Below are positions 18,075 to 27,155 of a DNA stretch of 64,000 nt, one piece after another. The notes beneath the pieces are model-generated. The model was not told the DNA's origin and did no database searches. It was given only the letters and a program-made list of their open reading frames with translations. Position numbers and translations under genes: made by a program. Numbering within the stretch: position 1 is the stretch's first letter; every line of letters starts with the position of its first letter. The stretch is taken from NCBI RefSeq assembly GCF_007828835.1, contig NZ_VIVL01000008.1, positions 124,001-188,000 on the forward strand, written 5' to 3'. The stretch comes from Variovorax beijingensis (GTDB lineage: Bacteria; Pseudomonadota; Gammaproteobacteria; Burkholderiales; Burkholderiaceae_C).

Positions 18075-18976
18075 CAGCCCCGCTCCGCTTCGTCGTCGTG
18101 GGCCACGCCCAGGTAGGCGTCGATCACCGCAGGGTCGCTGCGCACCTCGGCCGGCGTGCCGTCGGCGATCTTGCGACCGTAGTCGAGCACGGCCACGCGG
18201 TCCGACAGGCCCAGCACCACGCCGATGTCGTGCTCGATCAGCAGGATGGTGGTGCCGAACTCGTCGCGCGCGGCGCGCACGAACTGCGCCATTTCGCTTT
18301 TCTCGGTGACGGTCATGCCGGCCATCGGCTCGTCGAGCAGCAACAGCCGAGGCGATGCAACCAGCGCACGCGCCAGCTCCACGCGCTTCTGCAGGCCATA
18401 GGCCAGCGTGCCGGCCAGCCGCTCGCTCACGGTGCGCAGCCCGAGAAAGCCGATGATCGCTTCGGCCCGTGCGCGCGCATCCTCGCGCTCACGACGTGCG
18501 CGGCCCAGCCCGACCAGTTGTTCGATGAAGGTGGAACGCGCCGCATCGACGCGACCGAGCACGATGTTGTCGCGCACGCTCAGGCCCTTGAACAGCGCGA
18601 GATTCTGGAAAGTGCGCGCAACGCCCAGCCGTGCCAGCCGCGCCGTCGGCACATGGCCGAAGCCGCGCCCGCCGATCCACACGCGCCCACGATCGGGCCG
18701 GTACAGCCCGCTGATGATGTTGACCAGCGAGCTCTTGCCGGCGCCGTTGGGGCCGATGATGGCGCGGATCTCTCCCTTCGCGATGGACAGGTCCACGCCC
18801 GACAGCGCGGTGACGCCGCCGAAGGACAGGTCGATGCCCTCCAGCCGCAGCACGGCCGAGGTCGTGGCGTCGTCCCCTGCCGCAGCCGCACGCCCCGCCG
18901 GCACGAAGGCCAGCGGATCGACGCCCAGCGAGACGGGCCCCGCCTCGAAGAAAAGATCGGGCATCACGAGGCTCAC
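18074..18976 (-). CDS. HAAT ABC importer ATPase (LivG-like)
   Basis: 300 residues. Walker A 'GPNGAGKSS', signature variant 'LAYGLQKRVELARAL', Walker B 'LLLLDEPMAGM', and the LivG-type 'ARTFQNLALF' after the Q-loop. It has a 40-residue alanine-rich N-terminal extension before the ATPase core, unusual for LivG. The ATG at 18976 overlaps the SfnG stop by four bases (ATGA), coupling the importer directly to the dimethylsulfone monooxygenase. This linkage is the best evidence that the importer serves organosulfur uptake. Confidence 0.92.
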   Translation of the reverse strand: MSLVMPDLFFEAGPVSLGVDPLAFVPAGRAAAAGDDATTSAVLRLEGIDLSFGGVTALSGVDLSIAKGEIRAIIGPNGAGKSSLVNIISGLYRPDRGRVWIGGRGFGHVPTARLARLGVARTFQNLALFKGLSVRDNIVLGRVDAARSTFIEQLVGLGRARREREDARARAEAIIGFLGLRTVSERLAGTLAYGLQKRVELARALVASPRLLLLDEPMAGMTVTEKSEMAQFVRAARDEFGTTILLIEHDIGVVLGLSDRVAVLDYGRKIADGTPAEVRSDPAVIDAYLGVAHDDEAERG

Positions 18977-20109
18977 GCCACGGCGTCCAGTGCCGCCTTG
19001 CTCGGCTTTTCTCCGCGAGCGGCCTGCTCCGCTTCTAGCTTGCGCACCAGCGGCAGCACCTTCTCGCCGAAGTACTCCACCTCCTCGATGAAGTGCAGGA
19101 AGCCCGTCAGGACGAGGTCGACGCCGATGGCCTTGAGCGCCACGATGCGCTCGGCAATCTGTTGCGGCGTGCCGATGAGGTTGGTGCGGAAGCCGTCGTT
19201 GTACTGCACGAGGTCTTCGAAGGTGGACTTGGCCCAGTTGCCCTCCCCCTCGGGCGATGCCTTGCCGGCCTGCTTCACCGCATCGCCGAAGGCATGCACC
19301 GCCTCGACGTGCGCGTGCTTGATGATGTCGGCCAGCACCGCCTTGGCTTCTTCCTCGGTGTCGCGGGCGATGACGAAGGCGTTGACGCCGATGCGCACCG
19401 TGTGGCCGTTCTGCGCGGCCTTGGCCTGGATGTCGTCGATCTGCGCCTTCAGGCCCTCGGGCGTGTTGCCGTTGGTGAAGTACCAGTCGGACACGCTGGC
19501 CGCGTTGTCGCGCGCTGCACGCGAGCTGCCACCCTGGAAGATTTCGGGGTGGGGCTTTTGCACCGGCTTCGGGCTCAGCGTGTAGTCGCTGAAGCGATAG
19601 AAGTCGCCCTTGAAGGTGAAGTTGTCCTGCGTCCAGATGCCCTTGAGCGCGCGAATGAATTCGTTGGAGCGGCGGTAACGCTCGTCATGCTCCAGCCACG
19701 GCTCGCCGATGGCCTGGAACTCGCCCTTGAACCAGCCGCTCACCACATTGATGGCGATGCGGCCGTTGGAGATGTGGTCGATGGTGGCGATCTGCTTGGC
19801 GACCACGGCCGGGTTCCACGGCCCCGGCAGGATCGCGGCCAGCACCTTGAGCTTGGTGGTGGCATGCAGCAGCGCCTGGCTGAAGGACACCGACTCGTGC
19901 TGGTACTCCGCGCCGTAGCCCGCGGTGAAGCGGATCTGGCTCAGCGCGTACTCGAAGCCGGCCTTCTCGGCCGCGAGCGCCAGGCGCTGGTTGTATTCGA
20001 GGCTCCAGTCGGTGCGCTGCTCGATGGTGCTGACCACGAGGCCGCCGCTGACGTTGGGCACCCAGTAGGCGAACTTGACGGGGGCGGCGGCGGAAGACGG
20101 TTGGCTCAT
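18973..20109 (-). CDS. sfnG: FMNH2-dependent dimethylsulfone monooxygenase SfnG
   Basis: 378 residues, luciferase-like TIM-barrel monooxygenase. SfnG converts dimethylsulfone to methanesulfinate using FMNH2. Family segments are 'FAYWVPNVSGGLVVS' at the N-terminus, 'ATIDHISNGRIAINVVSGWF' near residue 115 and 'SDYTLSPKPVQKPHPEI'. The ATG at 20109 gives the family-length protein; the longer frame to 20406 runs antisense to nothing and overlaps the reductase gene. It follows the FMN reductase by 37 bp, so enzyme and flavin supply are in one operon under a sigma54-type promoter. Confidence 0.93.
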   Translation of the reverse strand: MSQPSSAAAPVKFAYWVPNVSGGLVVSTIEQRTDWSLEYNQRLALAAEKAGFEYALSQIRFTAGYGAEYQHESVSFSQALLHATTKLKVLAAILPGPWNPAVVAKQIATIDHISNGRIAINVVSGWFKGEFQAIGEPWLEHDERYRRSNEFIRALKGIWTQDNFTFKGDFYRFSDYTLSPKPVQKPHPEIFQGGSSRAARDNAASVSDWYFTNGNTPEGLKAQIDDIQAKAAQNGHTVRIGVNAFVIARDTEEEAKAVLADIIKHAHVEAVHAFGDAVKQAGKASPEGEGNWAKSTFEDLVQYNDGFRTNLIGTPQQIAERIVALKAIGVDLVLTGFLHFIEEVEYFGEKVLPLVRKLEAEQAARGEKPSKAALDAVA

Positions 20110-20146
20110 AGCAGGTTTCTCTCTGTGAACGGTCGGTGGGAGGGCT

Positions 20147-20749
20147 TCAGGCGGCCAGCGCAACGGGCGCGGGCTTGCGGATGGCGGGCGTGGCGGACGT
20201 GGTGGCCGGCGAGGCATCGCGCAGTTGCGGCACGGCGCGCGCCACGGCCAGCGCGATGCGTTCGCGCAGCGCGGGGTTGGCGATCTCGTAGCCCTCGAAG
20301 TCCTTCTCGACCGCGTAGACGCCGATGGGCAGCGTGCGGGCCTGGAAGAAGCTGAAGAGCGGGCGCAACTGGTGGTCGATGACCAGTGCGTGGCGGTCGC
20401 TTCCACCGGTGGCCGCGAGCAGCACGGGCTTGTCGGTCAGTGCCTCGTGGTGAACGAAGTCGAACAGGTGCTTGAAGAGGCCGGTGTACGAGCCGCGATA
20501 GACCGGGCTCGCCACCAGCAGCAGGTCGGCGGACTCGATGGCGGCAATGCTCTCTTCGACGGCGGCAGGCAACTGGTTGCGGTAGAGCACGCCGGCAAAC
20601 TGCGGGCCGATCTCGCCGAGCGAGAGCACGTGCGCATCGATGGCGATCTCGTTGCCGAGCGCGGCCAGCAGTTGATCGACCAGCACCAGGGTGCGCGAGG
20701 GACGTTGCAGGCTGCCGGAGACGGCAACGACTTTCAGTTTTCGACTCAT
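20147..20749 (-). CDS. msuE: NAD(P)H-dependent FMN reductase, MsuE/SsuE family
   Basis: 200 residues, flavodoxin-like fold. 'VVAVSGSLQRPSRT' is the FMN phosphate-binding loop and 'VASPVYRGSYTGLFKHLFD' is the SsuE/MsuE signature. It delivers FMNH2 to SfnG, the SsuD/MsuD-like enzyme and the DszC-like flavoproteins around it. The ATG at 20749 is preceded by AGAGG about 9 bp upstream; an upstream extension to 20842 crosses the sigma54 promoter and is rejected. First gene of the reductase-sfnG-importer operon. msuE rather than ssuE is favoured by the sfnG linkage. Confidence 0.88.
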   Translation of the reverse strand: MSRKLKVVAVSGSLQRPSRTLVLVDQLLAALGNEIAIDAHVLSLGEIGPQFAGVLYRNQLPAAVEESIAAIESADLLLVASPVYRGSYTGLFKHLFDFVHHEALTDKPVLLAATGGSDRHALVIDHQLRPLFSFFQARTLPIGVYAVEKDFEGYEIANPALRERIALAVARAVPQLRDASPATTSATPAIRKPAPVALAA

Positions 20750-20803
20750 GTTGATATGACCTCTGTTTGGAAGCTGCGATCGATTCGCGGTGCACTCGAT
20801 ATA

Positions 20804-20819
20804 AGCGAATGGCGTGCCA
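20804..20819 (-). promoter_or_regulatory. Sigma54 promoter of msuE-sfnG operon
   Basis: TGGCAC-GCCAT-TCGCT on the minus strand: perfect -24 box, 4/5 match to the TTGCW -12 box and exact GG-N10-GC spacing. Predicted start near 20793 leaves a 44-nt leader before the reductase ATG. Confidence 0.75.
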
Positions 20820-21038
20820 CTTCCTTTTTCCTTATGAATCAACGAGTTAGGGCGAAATGGCTATCTGCGCTCATGCTGGATCGGCAGCAGGCTGCGGGTA
20901 GGTTGCTGATGGGTCAGCAGTTCCGCAGCGATAGTTGTTTGGGGTAGATCGGTATGCGGCCGTCGCATGAACGCCAGGCAGCAATCCGATGAAAAATCTG
21001 CCTCCCCTGCAGCAGGGTGATGTGCGCGTTGGAAAGCA

Positions 21039-21073
21039 CAACGGGCCTGCGACGCGAAGCCGCAGGCCCGTTG
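21039..21073 (-). terminator. Hairpin after MsuC-like gene
   Basis: 13-bp perfect stem CAACGGGCCTGCG / CGCAGGCCCGTTG with a 9-nt loop, 18 bp past the stop. No long T-run follows, so termination efficiency is uncertain. Confidence 0.5.
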
Positions 21074-21090
21074 CAAGGCAATGCCGAAGT

Positions 21091-22281
21091 TCAGGAATAG
21101 AAGCTGGGTTGCGGCACGCGCGCATTGAGCGCCCAGTCGCCGAGTTCGCGCAGCTTGTAGTCGACCGGATCGTGCAGCGTGTGCACGCGCAGGTTGCGCC
21201 AGTAGCGGTCCAGGCGCAGCGCGGCGGTGGTGGCGCGCGCGCCCGTCACCTCGAACATGCGGTGCGCCACCTCGAGGCTCGCGCGTGCGCTCGCGACCTT
21301 GGCTGCGGCAACAGCAACAGCCACCTGCCCGCGCTCGTGCTCATCGAGCGAAGTGCCACGCAGCCACGCCTGATCGAAGGCCGCGGCCGCATGGTCCAGC
21401 AGCATGCGGGCGCCTTGCAGCGCGAGCCAGAAATCGCCGTAGTGCGTGAGCACGTAAGGATCTTCGTTTGCCGCCGAAGCCGTCGAGAACAGCCAGGGCC
21501 GGCCTTGCTGCAGCGTGAACGACCTCGCCTCTTCGAGCGCGCCCTCCCCCAGGCCGAGGTAGATGTTCGCGAGGATCAGTTGCGCAAGCAGCGGGCGCAG
21601 GCAGGCGAACGGCGTCGAGAGCGGGCCGGGGTCGAGCAGCAGTTCGTTCGTCTCGACGCGCACGCCATCGAACACCACGCTGCCGCTGTCGGTCTGGCGC
21701 TGGCCCATGTTGTCCCAATCGCCCTGCACCGCAATGCCGGCGCGCCCCGTGGGCACGACGCCAATCAGCAGGCGATCGTTCGCGTCGAGGGCCGAGGCGA
21801 GCAGCATGTCGGAGTCGCTGGCACCGGAGCAGAAGCTCTTGCGGCCCGAGAACACATAGCCCCCGTCGACGGCTTGCGCGCGCGTGGACTTGTCGAGCGG
21901 GTTCAACGCATTGCCCCAGAACCAGCGCTGCGCGCGGGTCTGTTCGATCCACGGCTGCCACTGCCCGCGTTGCGCGAAGAGCTGCGTGGTCGCGAGCAGC
22001 AGATGATGAAAGGCGAACAGGTGCGCCACCGAGCTGTCGACACGCGCAAAGCCGCGCACCACGTCGAGCGTCTGCTGCCAACTCGCGCCCAGGCCGCCGA
22101 GTTCGGTCGGCACGCTGAGCATCAGCAGGCCGCTGCCCCGCAGCAGGTCGCGTTCGGCCTTGGGCGTGCCGCCGCGCTGGTCGCGCTCGACGGCGGTCTG
22201 CGCCAATGTCTGCGCGACGCGCTGCGCGGTCGCATGCCACGGCACGACTTCGTCGCCGGCCTCCGCGGAGAAATGCTTCAT
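21091..22281 (-). CDS. msuC: MsuC/SfnC-like flavin monooxygenase (acyl-CoA dehydrogenase fold)
   Basis: 396 residues. Its place directly behind an SsuD/MsuD-type enzyme, and near SfnG and MsuE, fits MsuC, which oxidises methanesulfinate to methanesulfonate with FMNH2. Fold markers are 'SGRKSFCSGASDSD', 'MGQRQTDSGSVVFDGVRVE' and C-terminal 'WRNLRVHTLHDPVDYKLREL'. The ATG at 22281 overlaps the upstream stop by four bases (ATGA). It is a close paralogue of the divergently encoded protein at 23710-24906, sharing long identical blocks such as 'DPGPLSTPFACLRPL'. MsuC versus SfnC cannot be settled without phylogeny. Confidence 0.78.
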   Translation of the reverse strand: MKHFSAEAGDEVVPWHATAQRVAQTLAQTAVERDQRGGTPKAERDLLRGSGLLMLSVPTELGGLGASWQQTLDVVRGFARVDSSVAHLFAFHHLLLATTQLFAQRGQWQPWIEQTRAQRWFWGNALNPLDKSTRAQAVDGGYVFSGRKSFCSGASDSDMLLASALDANDRLLIGVVPTGRAGIAVQGDWDNMGQRQTDSGSVVFDGVRVETNELLLDPGPLSTPFACLRPLLAQLILANIYLGLGEGALEEARSFTLQQGRPWLFSTASAANEDPYVLTHYGDFWLALQGARMLLDHAAAAFDQAWLRGTSLDEHERGQVAVAVAAAKVASARASLEVAHRMFEVTGARATTAALRLDRYWRNLRVHTLHDPVDYKLRELGDWALNARVPQPSFYS

Positions 22282-23462
22282 GCGGCGGCCTTCTCGGGCA
22301 CGGGCACAGACAGGGGCACCTGCAGAGCTTGCGAAGGCGGCGGCACGATGTCGTTGGCAATGACCTCACCGAAAGGGCCGGTGATGTTGGCTTGCCCCGC
22401 CGGGCGCGCATGGTCGAGCGGCAGCAGCGGAAACAGCAGCTCGGCCACGCGATAGGCCTCCTCAAGATGCGGATAGCCCGAGAAGATGAAAGTCTCCACG
22501 CCGAGTGCCGCGTATTCCTTGATGCGCGCCGCCACCTCTTCGGGGCTGCCCACCAGCGCCGTGCCCGCGCCGCCGCGCACCAGGCCCACGCCGGCCCACA
22601 AGTTGGGCGACACCTCCAGTCTGTCGCGCCGCCCGCCGTGCAATGCGGCCATGCGCTGCTGGCCCACCGAGTCGAAGCGCGAGAAGGCCTTCTGCGCGGC
22701 CGCGATGGTGTCGTCGGTCACGTAGGAAATGAGTTCGTCTGCAGCGCGCCAGGCCGCCTCGCTGGTCTCGCGCACGATCACATGCAGGCGGATGCCGAAG
22801 CGCAGCGTGCGGCCGTGCTTTGCCGCCGCGGCGCGGGCCTTCGCGATCTTGTCGGCCACGTCGGCCGGCGGCTCGCCCCAGGTGAGGTACACGTCGACCT
22901 GCTCGCCCGCGAGTGCGATGGCTGCGTCCGACGAGCCGCCGAACCACAGGGGCGGATAGGGCTTCTGCACAGGCGGATAGAGCGTCTTGGCGTTCTCCAC
23001 GCGCAGGTGCTTGCCCGAGAAGTTGACGGTCTCTCCGGCCGCCACGCCGCGCCAGATGCGCAGGAACTCGTCGGTCACCTCGTAGCGCTCTGCGTGCGTG
23101 AGGAAGCTGCCGTCGCCGTGCTGCTCGTCGGGGTCGCCGCCCGTCACCACGTTGATGAGCAGGCGCCCGTCGGAAAAGCGGTCGAGCGTCGCGGCCTGGC
23201 GCGCGGAGACCGTCGGCGAAATGATGCCGGGACGGATCGCCACCAGGAATTTGAGCCGCTCGGTCTGCGCCGCGAGTGACGAGGCGACCACCCACGAGTC
23301 TTCGCAGGAACGCCCCGTGGGAATCAGCACGCCTTCGTAGCCCAGTTCGTCGGCGGCCTGTGCCACTTGCCGCAGGTATCGATGGCTCACGGTGCGTGCC
23401 CCGCGGGAGGTGCCGAGGTAGCGGCTGTCGCCGTGCGTGGGGAGAAACCAGAAAAGTTGCAT
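22278..23462 (-). CDS. ssuD/msuD: FMNH2-dependent alkanesulfonate/methanesulfonate monooxygenase (SsuD/MsuD)
   Basis: 394 residues, luciferase-like family. It cleaves the C-S bond of a sulfonate to sulfite plus aldehyde. The N-terminal 'LFWFLPTHGDSRYLG', 'GVLIPTGRSCEDSWVVASSL' and 'RLLINVVTGGDPDEQHGDG' are the SsuD/MsuD core motifs. An in-frame TAA lies 18 nt upstream and no other start is available, fixing the ATG at 23462. No ribosome site is visible and a sigma54 promoter predicts transcription starting at this ATG. It is coupled to the MsuC-like gene. Linkage to sfnG and msuE favours a methanesulfonate role. Confidence 0.9.
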   Translation of the reverse strand: MQLFWFLPTHGDSRYLGTSRGARTVSHRYLRQVAQAADELGYEGVLIPTGRSCEDSWVVASSLAAQTERLKFLVAIRPGIISPTVSARQAATLDRFSDGRLLINVVTGGDPDEQHGDGSFLTHAERYEVTDEFLRIWRGVAAGETVNFSGKHLRVENAKTLYPPVQKPYPPLWFGGSSDAAIALAGEQVDVYLTWGEPPADVADKIAKARAAAAKHGRTLRFGIRLHVIVRETSEAAWRAADELISYVTDDTIAAAQKAFSRFDSVGQQRMAALHGGRRDRLEVSPNLWAGVGLVRGGAGTALVGSPEEVAARIKEYAALGVETFIFSGYPHLEEAYRVAELLFPLLPLDHARPAGQANITGPFGEVIANDIVPPPSQALQVPLSVPVPEKAAA

Positions 23463-23472
23463 GAGGCGGTTC

Positions 23473-23488
23473 AGCAGTTAGCGTGCCA
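23473..23488 (-). promoter_or_regulatory. Sigma54 promoter of ssuD/msuD operon
   Basis: TGGCAC-GCTAA-CTGCT on the minus strand: perfect -24 box, 4/5 -12 box, GG-N10-GC spacing exact. The predicted +1 is about 23462, which is the first base of the start codon. Confidence 0.7.
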
Positions 23489-23635
23489 GTCGAGCTGCCT
23501 GTGGGAACGCGCCGAAACGCGCGATTTGTGCTGCTCCAGCAGCAGCGGAACACCACATCTGCTGCGCGCGGCACATTGCCCGCCCGCACTGCTGCCATGG
23601 AAGCAAAACAAGGATCGATATACGCATCGCATCGT

Positions 23636-23651
23636 TGGCCGGGCGCTTGCG
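23636..23651 (+). promoter_or_regulatory. Sigma54 promoter of the flavoprotein-sfnR operon
   Basis: TGGCCG-GGCGC-TTGCG on the plus strand: TGGC and TTGC cores with exact GG-N10-GC spacing. Predicted +1 near 23662, 48 nt before the GTG start. Weaker match than the two minus-strand sites. Confidence 0.5.
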
Positions 23652-23709
23652 CGCCGCCAACATGCTGCTGGCGCAGCAACCGTGCTGCCTGCACATACCG
23701 AGGCCTTGT

Positions 23710-24902
23710 GTGAGTTCAGTGAGTTCCGTTCTTTCCATTCCTGCTTCCGAATCCCCGCGCGACATCGCCCGCGAGCTGATGCAGCGCTTCGCGGCCACCG
23801 CGGTGGAGCGCGACGAGCGCGGTGGCACGCCGAAGGCCGAGCGCGATGCCCTGCGTGAAAGCGGCCTGCTCGCCTTGAGCATCCCGTCCGAATTCGGCGG
23901 CGGTGGCGCGGACTGGCGCGAGACGCTCGACGTCGTGCGCCTGCTCGCGCAGGCCGATAGTTCGCTCGCACATGTGTTCGGCTTTCATCACCTGATGCTG
24001 GCCACCGTGCGGCTGTTCGCGCGGCCAGCGCAGTGGCAGCCGTGGTTCGAGCAGACCGCGCGCCGCTGGTGGTTCTGGGGCAACGCCCTCAACCCGCTGG
24101 ACGACCGCACGGTGTCCAGCGCGCACGAGGGCTGGCGCGAGTTCACCGGGCAGAAGAGCTTCTGCTCGGGCGCGCTCGATTCCGAAATGCTGATCGCCTC
24201 AGCGCGCGAGGAAGGCAGTGGCGCCTTCATCGTCGCGGCGGTGCCCACCGGCCGCTCGGGCATCTTCGTCGCGCCCGACTGGAACAACATCGGCCAGCGC
24301 CAGACCGACAGCGGCAGCGTGACCTTCGAGAAGGTGCGCGTCGAGCAGCACGAGGTGCTGGCCGATCCGGGCCCGCTCTCGACGCCCTTCGCCTGCCTGC
24401 GGCCGCTGGTGTCGCAACTCGTGCTGGCCAACATCTACCTCGGCATTGCGGAGGCGGCCTTCAACGATGCAAGGCACTACACGCTGCACGAGTCGCGCCC
24501 GTGGCATACGGCCCATGTGTCGCAGATGCACGAGGACCCCTATGTGCTCGGCCACTACGGCGACTTCTGGGTCGGCCTGGAGAGCGTGCGCGTGCTGGCC
24601 GACCGCGCGGCCGACCGGCTCGACGCGGCATGGCGGCTCGGCCCCGCGTTGACCGAGGCCGAGCGCGGCGACGTCGCGGTGGCCGTGGCCACCGCAAAGG
24701 TCGCGGCGACGAACACGGGGCTGGACATCTGTACGCGCATGTTCGACGTGGCCGGCGCGCGTGCCACGCATGGCGGCCTGCGCCTTGACCGCCACTGGCG
24801 CAACCTGCGCACCCAGACCTTGCATGACCCCGTGGCCTACAAACTGCGCGAGCTCGGCGAATGGGCCCTCAAGCAGCAATACCCCGTACCGACCTTCTAC
24901 TC

Positions 24903-24906
<4 letters not shown>
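23710..24906 (+). CDS. DszC/SfnC-like flavin monooxygenase, paralogue of MsuC-like protein
   Basis: 398 residues from the GTG at 23710, chosen because GAGG lies about 6 bp upstream and the N-terminus then matches its paralogue's length; the longer frame to 23635 overlaps the promoter. Acyl-CoA-dehydrogenase-like FMN monooxygenase with 'TGQKSFCSGALDSE', 'IGQRQTDSGSVTFEKVRVE' and 'WRNLRTQTLHDPVAYKLREL'. Nearly block-for-block similar to 21091-22281, indicating a duplication on either side of the divergent promoter region. Its stop overlaps the sfnR start (ATGA). Substrate is unknown; a sulfinate, sulfone or larger thio-compound is plausible. Confidence 0.85.
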
Positions 24907-26036
<1,130 letters not shown>

Positions 26037-26111
26037 TCGATCCCCAAAAAAGATGCCCATCCAGCCGCATCGAACGCCGACAACCAATGGCCACCGCCGA
26101 AGGACGGCGAA

Positions 26112-26129
26112 GCAGCGGTTGCTGCCGGT
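26112..26129. repeat. 18-bp direct repeat, right copy
   Basis: Exact copy of 11173-11190, located 76 bp after the sfnR stop. Confidence 0.6.
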
Positions 26130-26170
26130 GATGTCGGCCTCCTGAGTTCACGGTCTTGGCCACGCAGCGG

Positions 26171-26306
26171 TCATTCATCCGCCAGCGTCATCTCGACCCG
26201 GTTGGCCGGTTTCAAGTACTGCTGACCTTGCTGGTCAGCTGGTACGTTCACGGCGCCTGCACGTCTGCTGACCTCGGCCAATTCGGCGTGAACCTGCTTG
26301 CGGCTT
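26171..26306 (-). pseudogene. C-terminal fragment of a DUF4148 protein
   Basis: The minus-strand frame reads 'SRKQVHAELAEVSRRAGAVN' and ends '...NRVEMTLADE' at a TGA (26171-26173). The helix 'xRxQVxAELAE' followed by a tail is the DUF4148 pattern of small secreted Burkholderiales proteins. No start or signal peptide remains, because the frame runs into the end of the Gre-like gene. This marks a recombination junction. Confidence 0.5.
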
Positions 26307-26787
26307 AAAGAACCCGCAGCACCTCAAACTGCTGTCGGATTGGAGCGACCTGTATCGACACCTCATCACCCTCGCATTTGCCCAGCATTGCCCTACCCAA
26401 AGGGGCTTCGCTGCTGATGACCTGAACAAGCTGAGCGCCGCTGACCAACGTCATGCTGCCCCCATCCGGGCCGAGAAAGAGCTGTTGCTGCTTGTCGTCG
26501 GAATCGGCCAGGCAGACCAGTGCGCCGAGCCGTATTCCTATGCTGGCGTCGTAGGGACGCGGGCGGAATTGGCGCCAATTGGCCATCGCCTGGCGTATGG
26601 CTTCGGCGCGCCGAGCTTGGCCGGTGGCCAGGTAGGCGGCTTCGAGTCCCAATGTGTCGTATTTGTTTTCGGCGATGTTCTCTTCGTGAGTCGCCGTTTC
26701 ATGGGCTGCCCGCACTGCCTGTTCGGCTTGCAGCAGGTCTTCGGCGAGCCGTTCCAGCACCTGCTGTTGCAGCAAAACTTTATCCAT
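26305..26787 (-). CDS. GreA/GreB-family transcription elongation factor-like protein
   Basis: 160 residues. N-terminal antiparallel coiled coil (residues about 1-75, with the 'ENKYDTLGLEAAYL' turn) and a C-terminal FKBP-like domain with the Gre hallmark 'SSEAPLGRAMLGKCEGDEVS'. Gre factors rescue backtracked RNA polymerase, but this variant lacks the usual acidic-tip context of GreA and resembles a divergent accessory Gre paralogue. It sits alone, convergent with sfnR, between a DUF4148 relic and the integrase. Confidence 0.8.
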   Translation of the reverse strand: MDKVLLQQQVLERLAEDLLQAEQAVRAAHETATHEENIAENKYDTLGLEAAYLATGQARRAEAIRQAMANWRQFRPRPYDASIGIRLGALVCLADSDDKQQQLFLGPDGGSMTLVSGAQLVQVISSEAPLGRAMLGKCEGDEVSIQVAPIRQQFEVLRVL

Positions 26788-27155
26788 GACGAAAGGTCGG
26801 TATCTCGAACAAGCGGGGGCATGTTTTGATTGTGAAGGGCTCCAGAAGCCTTCGACGCTTCTGTTGGCTGCAGCTTAACTTCAGCAATGGGCCCGAAGGC
26901 GACGATCAGACGTCGTGACTGAAAGACAGCTCGCAGTCTTGACCGGCCGCAGGCCGACGCCGAATGACGAACCGTTCATGGCTGGGACTTCCCACTCGCT
27001 ATAGCGCCAGTAAGCTGATGTTCGCTCCCTGAATCGGATTGACGAAGGGCCGCTTCCCGCAGCGGTGATGCGCGACACCCCGGCAAAGTACGGTCGGCGG
27101 CGGGCGCCGTACAGCAGATCAGAAAGGCCGTCCTAAGACCCGAAGGGGGCCGTTC
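26788..27155. other. Gene-free stretch before the integrase
   Basis: No supportable gene. Degenerate intergenic sequence. No copy of the tRNA-Pro 3' end (attachment-site repeat) could be found here. Confidence 0.5.

Larger units (their letters stand above)
20750..21090. other. Intergenic regulatory region
   Basis: No gene. Contains the sigma54 promoter of the reductase-sfnG operon at 20804-20819, presumably its upstream activator sites (not identifiable by eye), and a terminator-like hairpin at 21039-21073 behind the MsuC-like gene. Confidence 0.6.

Noticed and set aside
20110..20406. N-terminal extension of SfnG
   Set aside because: It overlaps the FMN reductase gene in another frame; SfnG family length begins at 20109.
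26041..27155. Second copy of tRNA-Pro 3' end as attR
   Set aside because: No match longer than short random words to the tRNA 3' half was found by eye here or at 6.9-11.4 kb.
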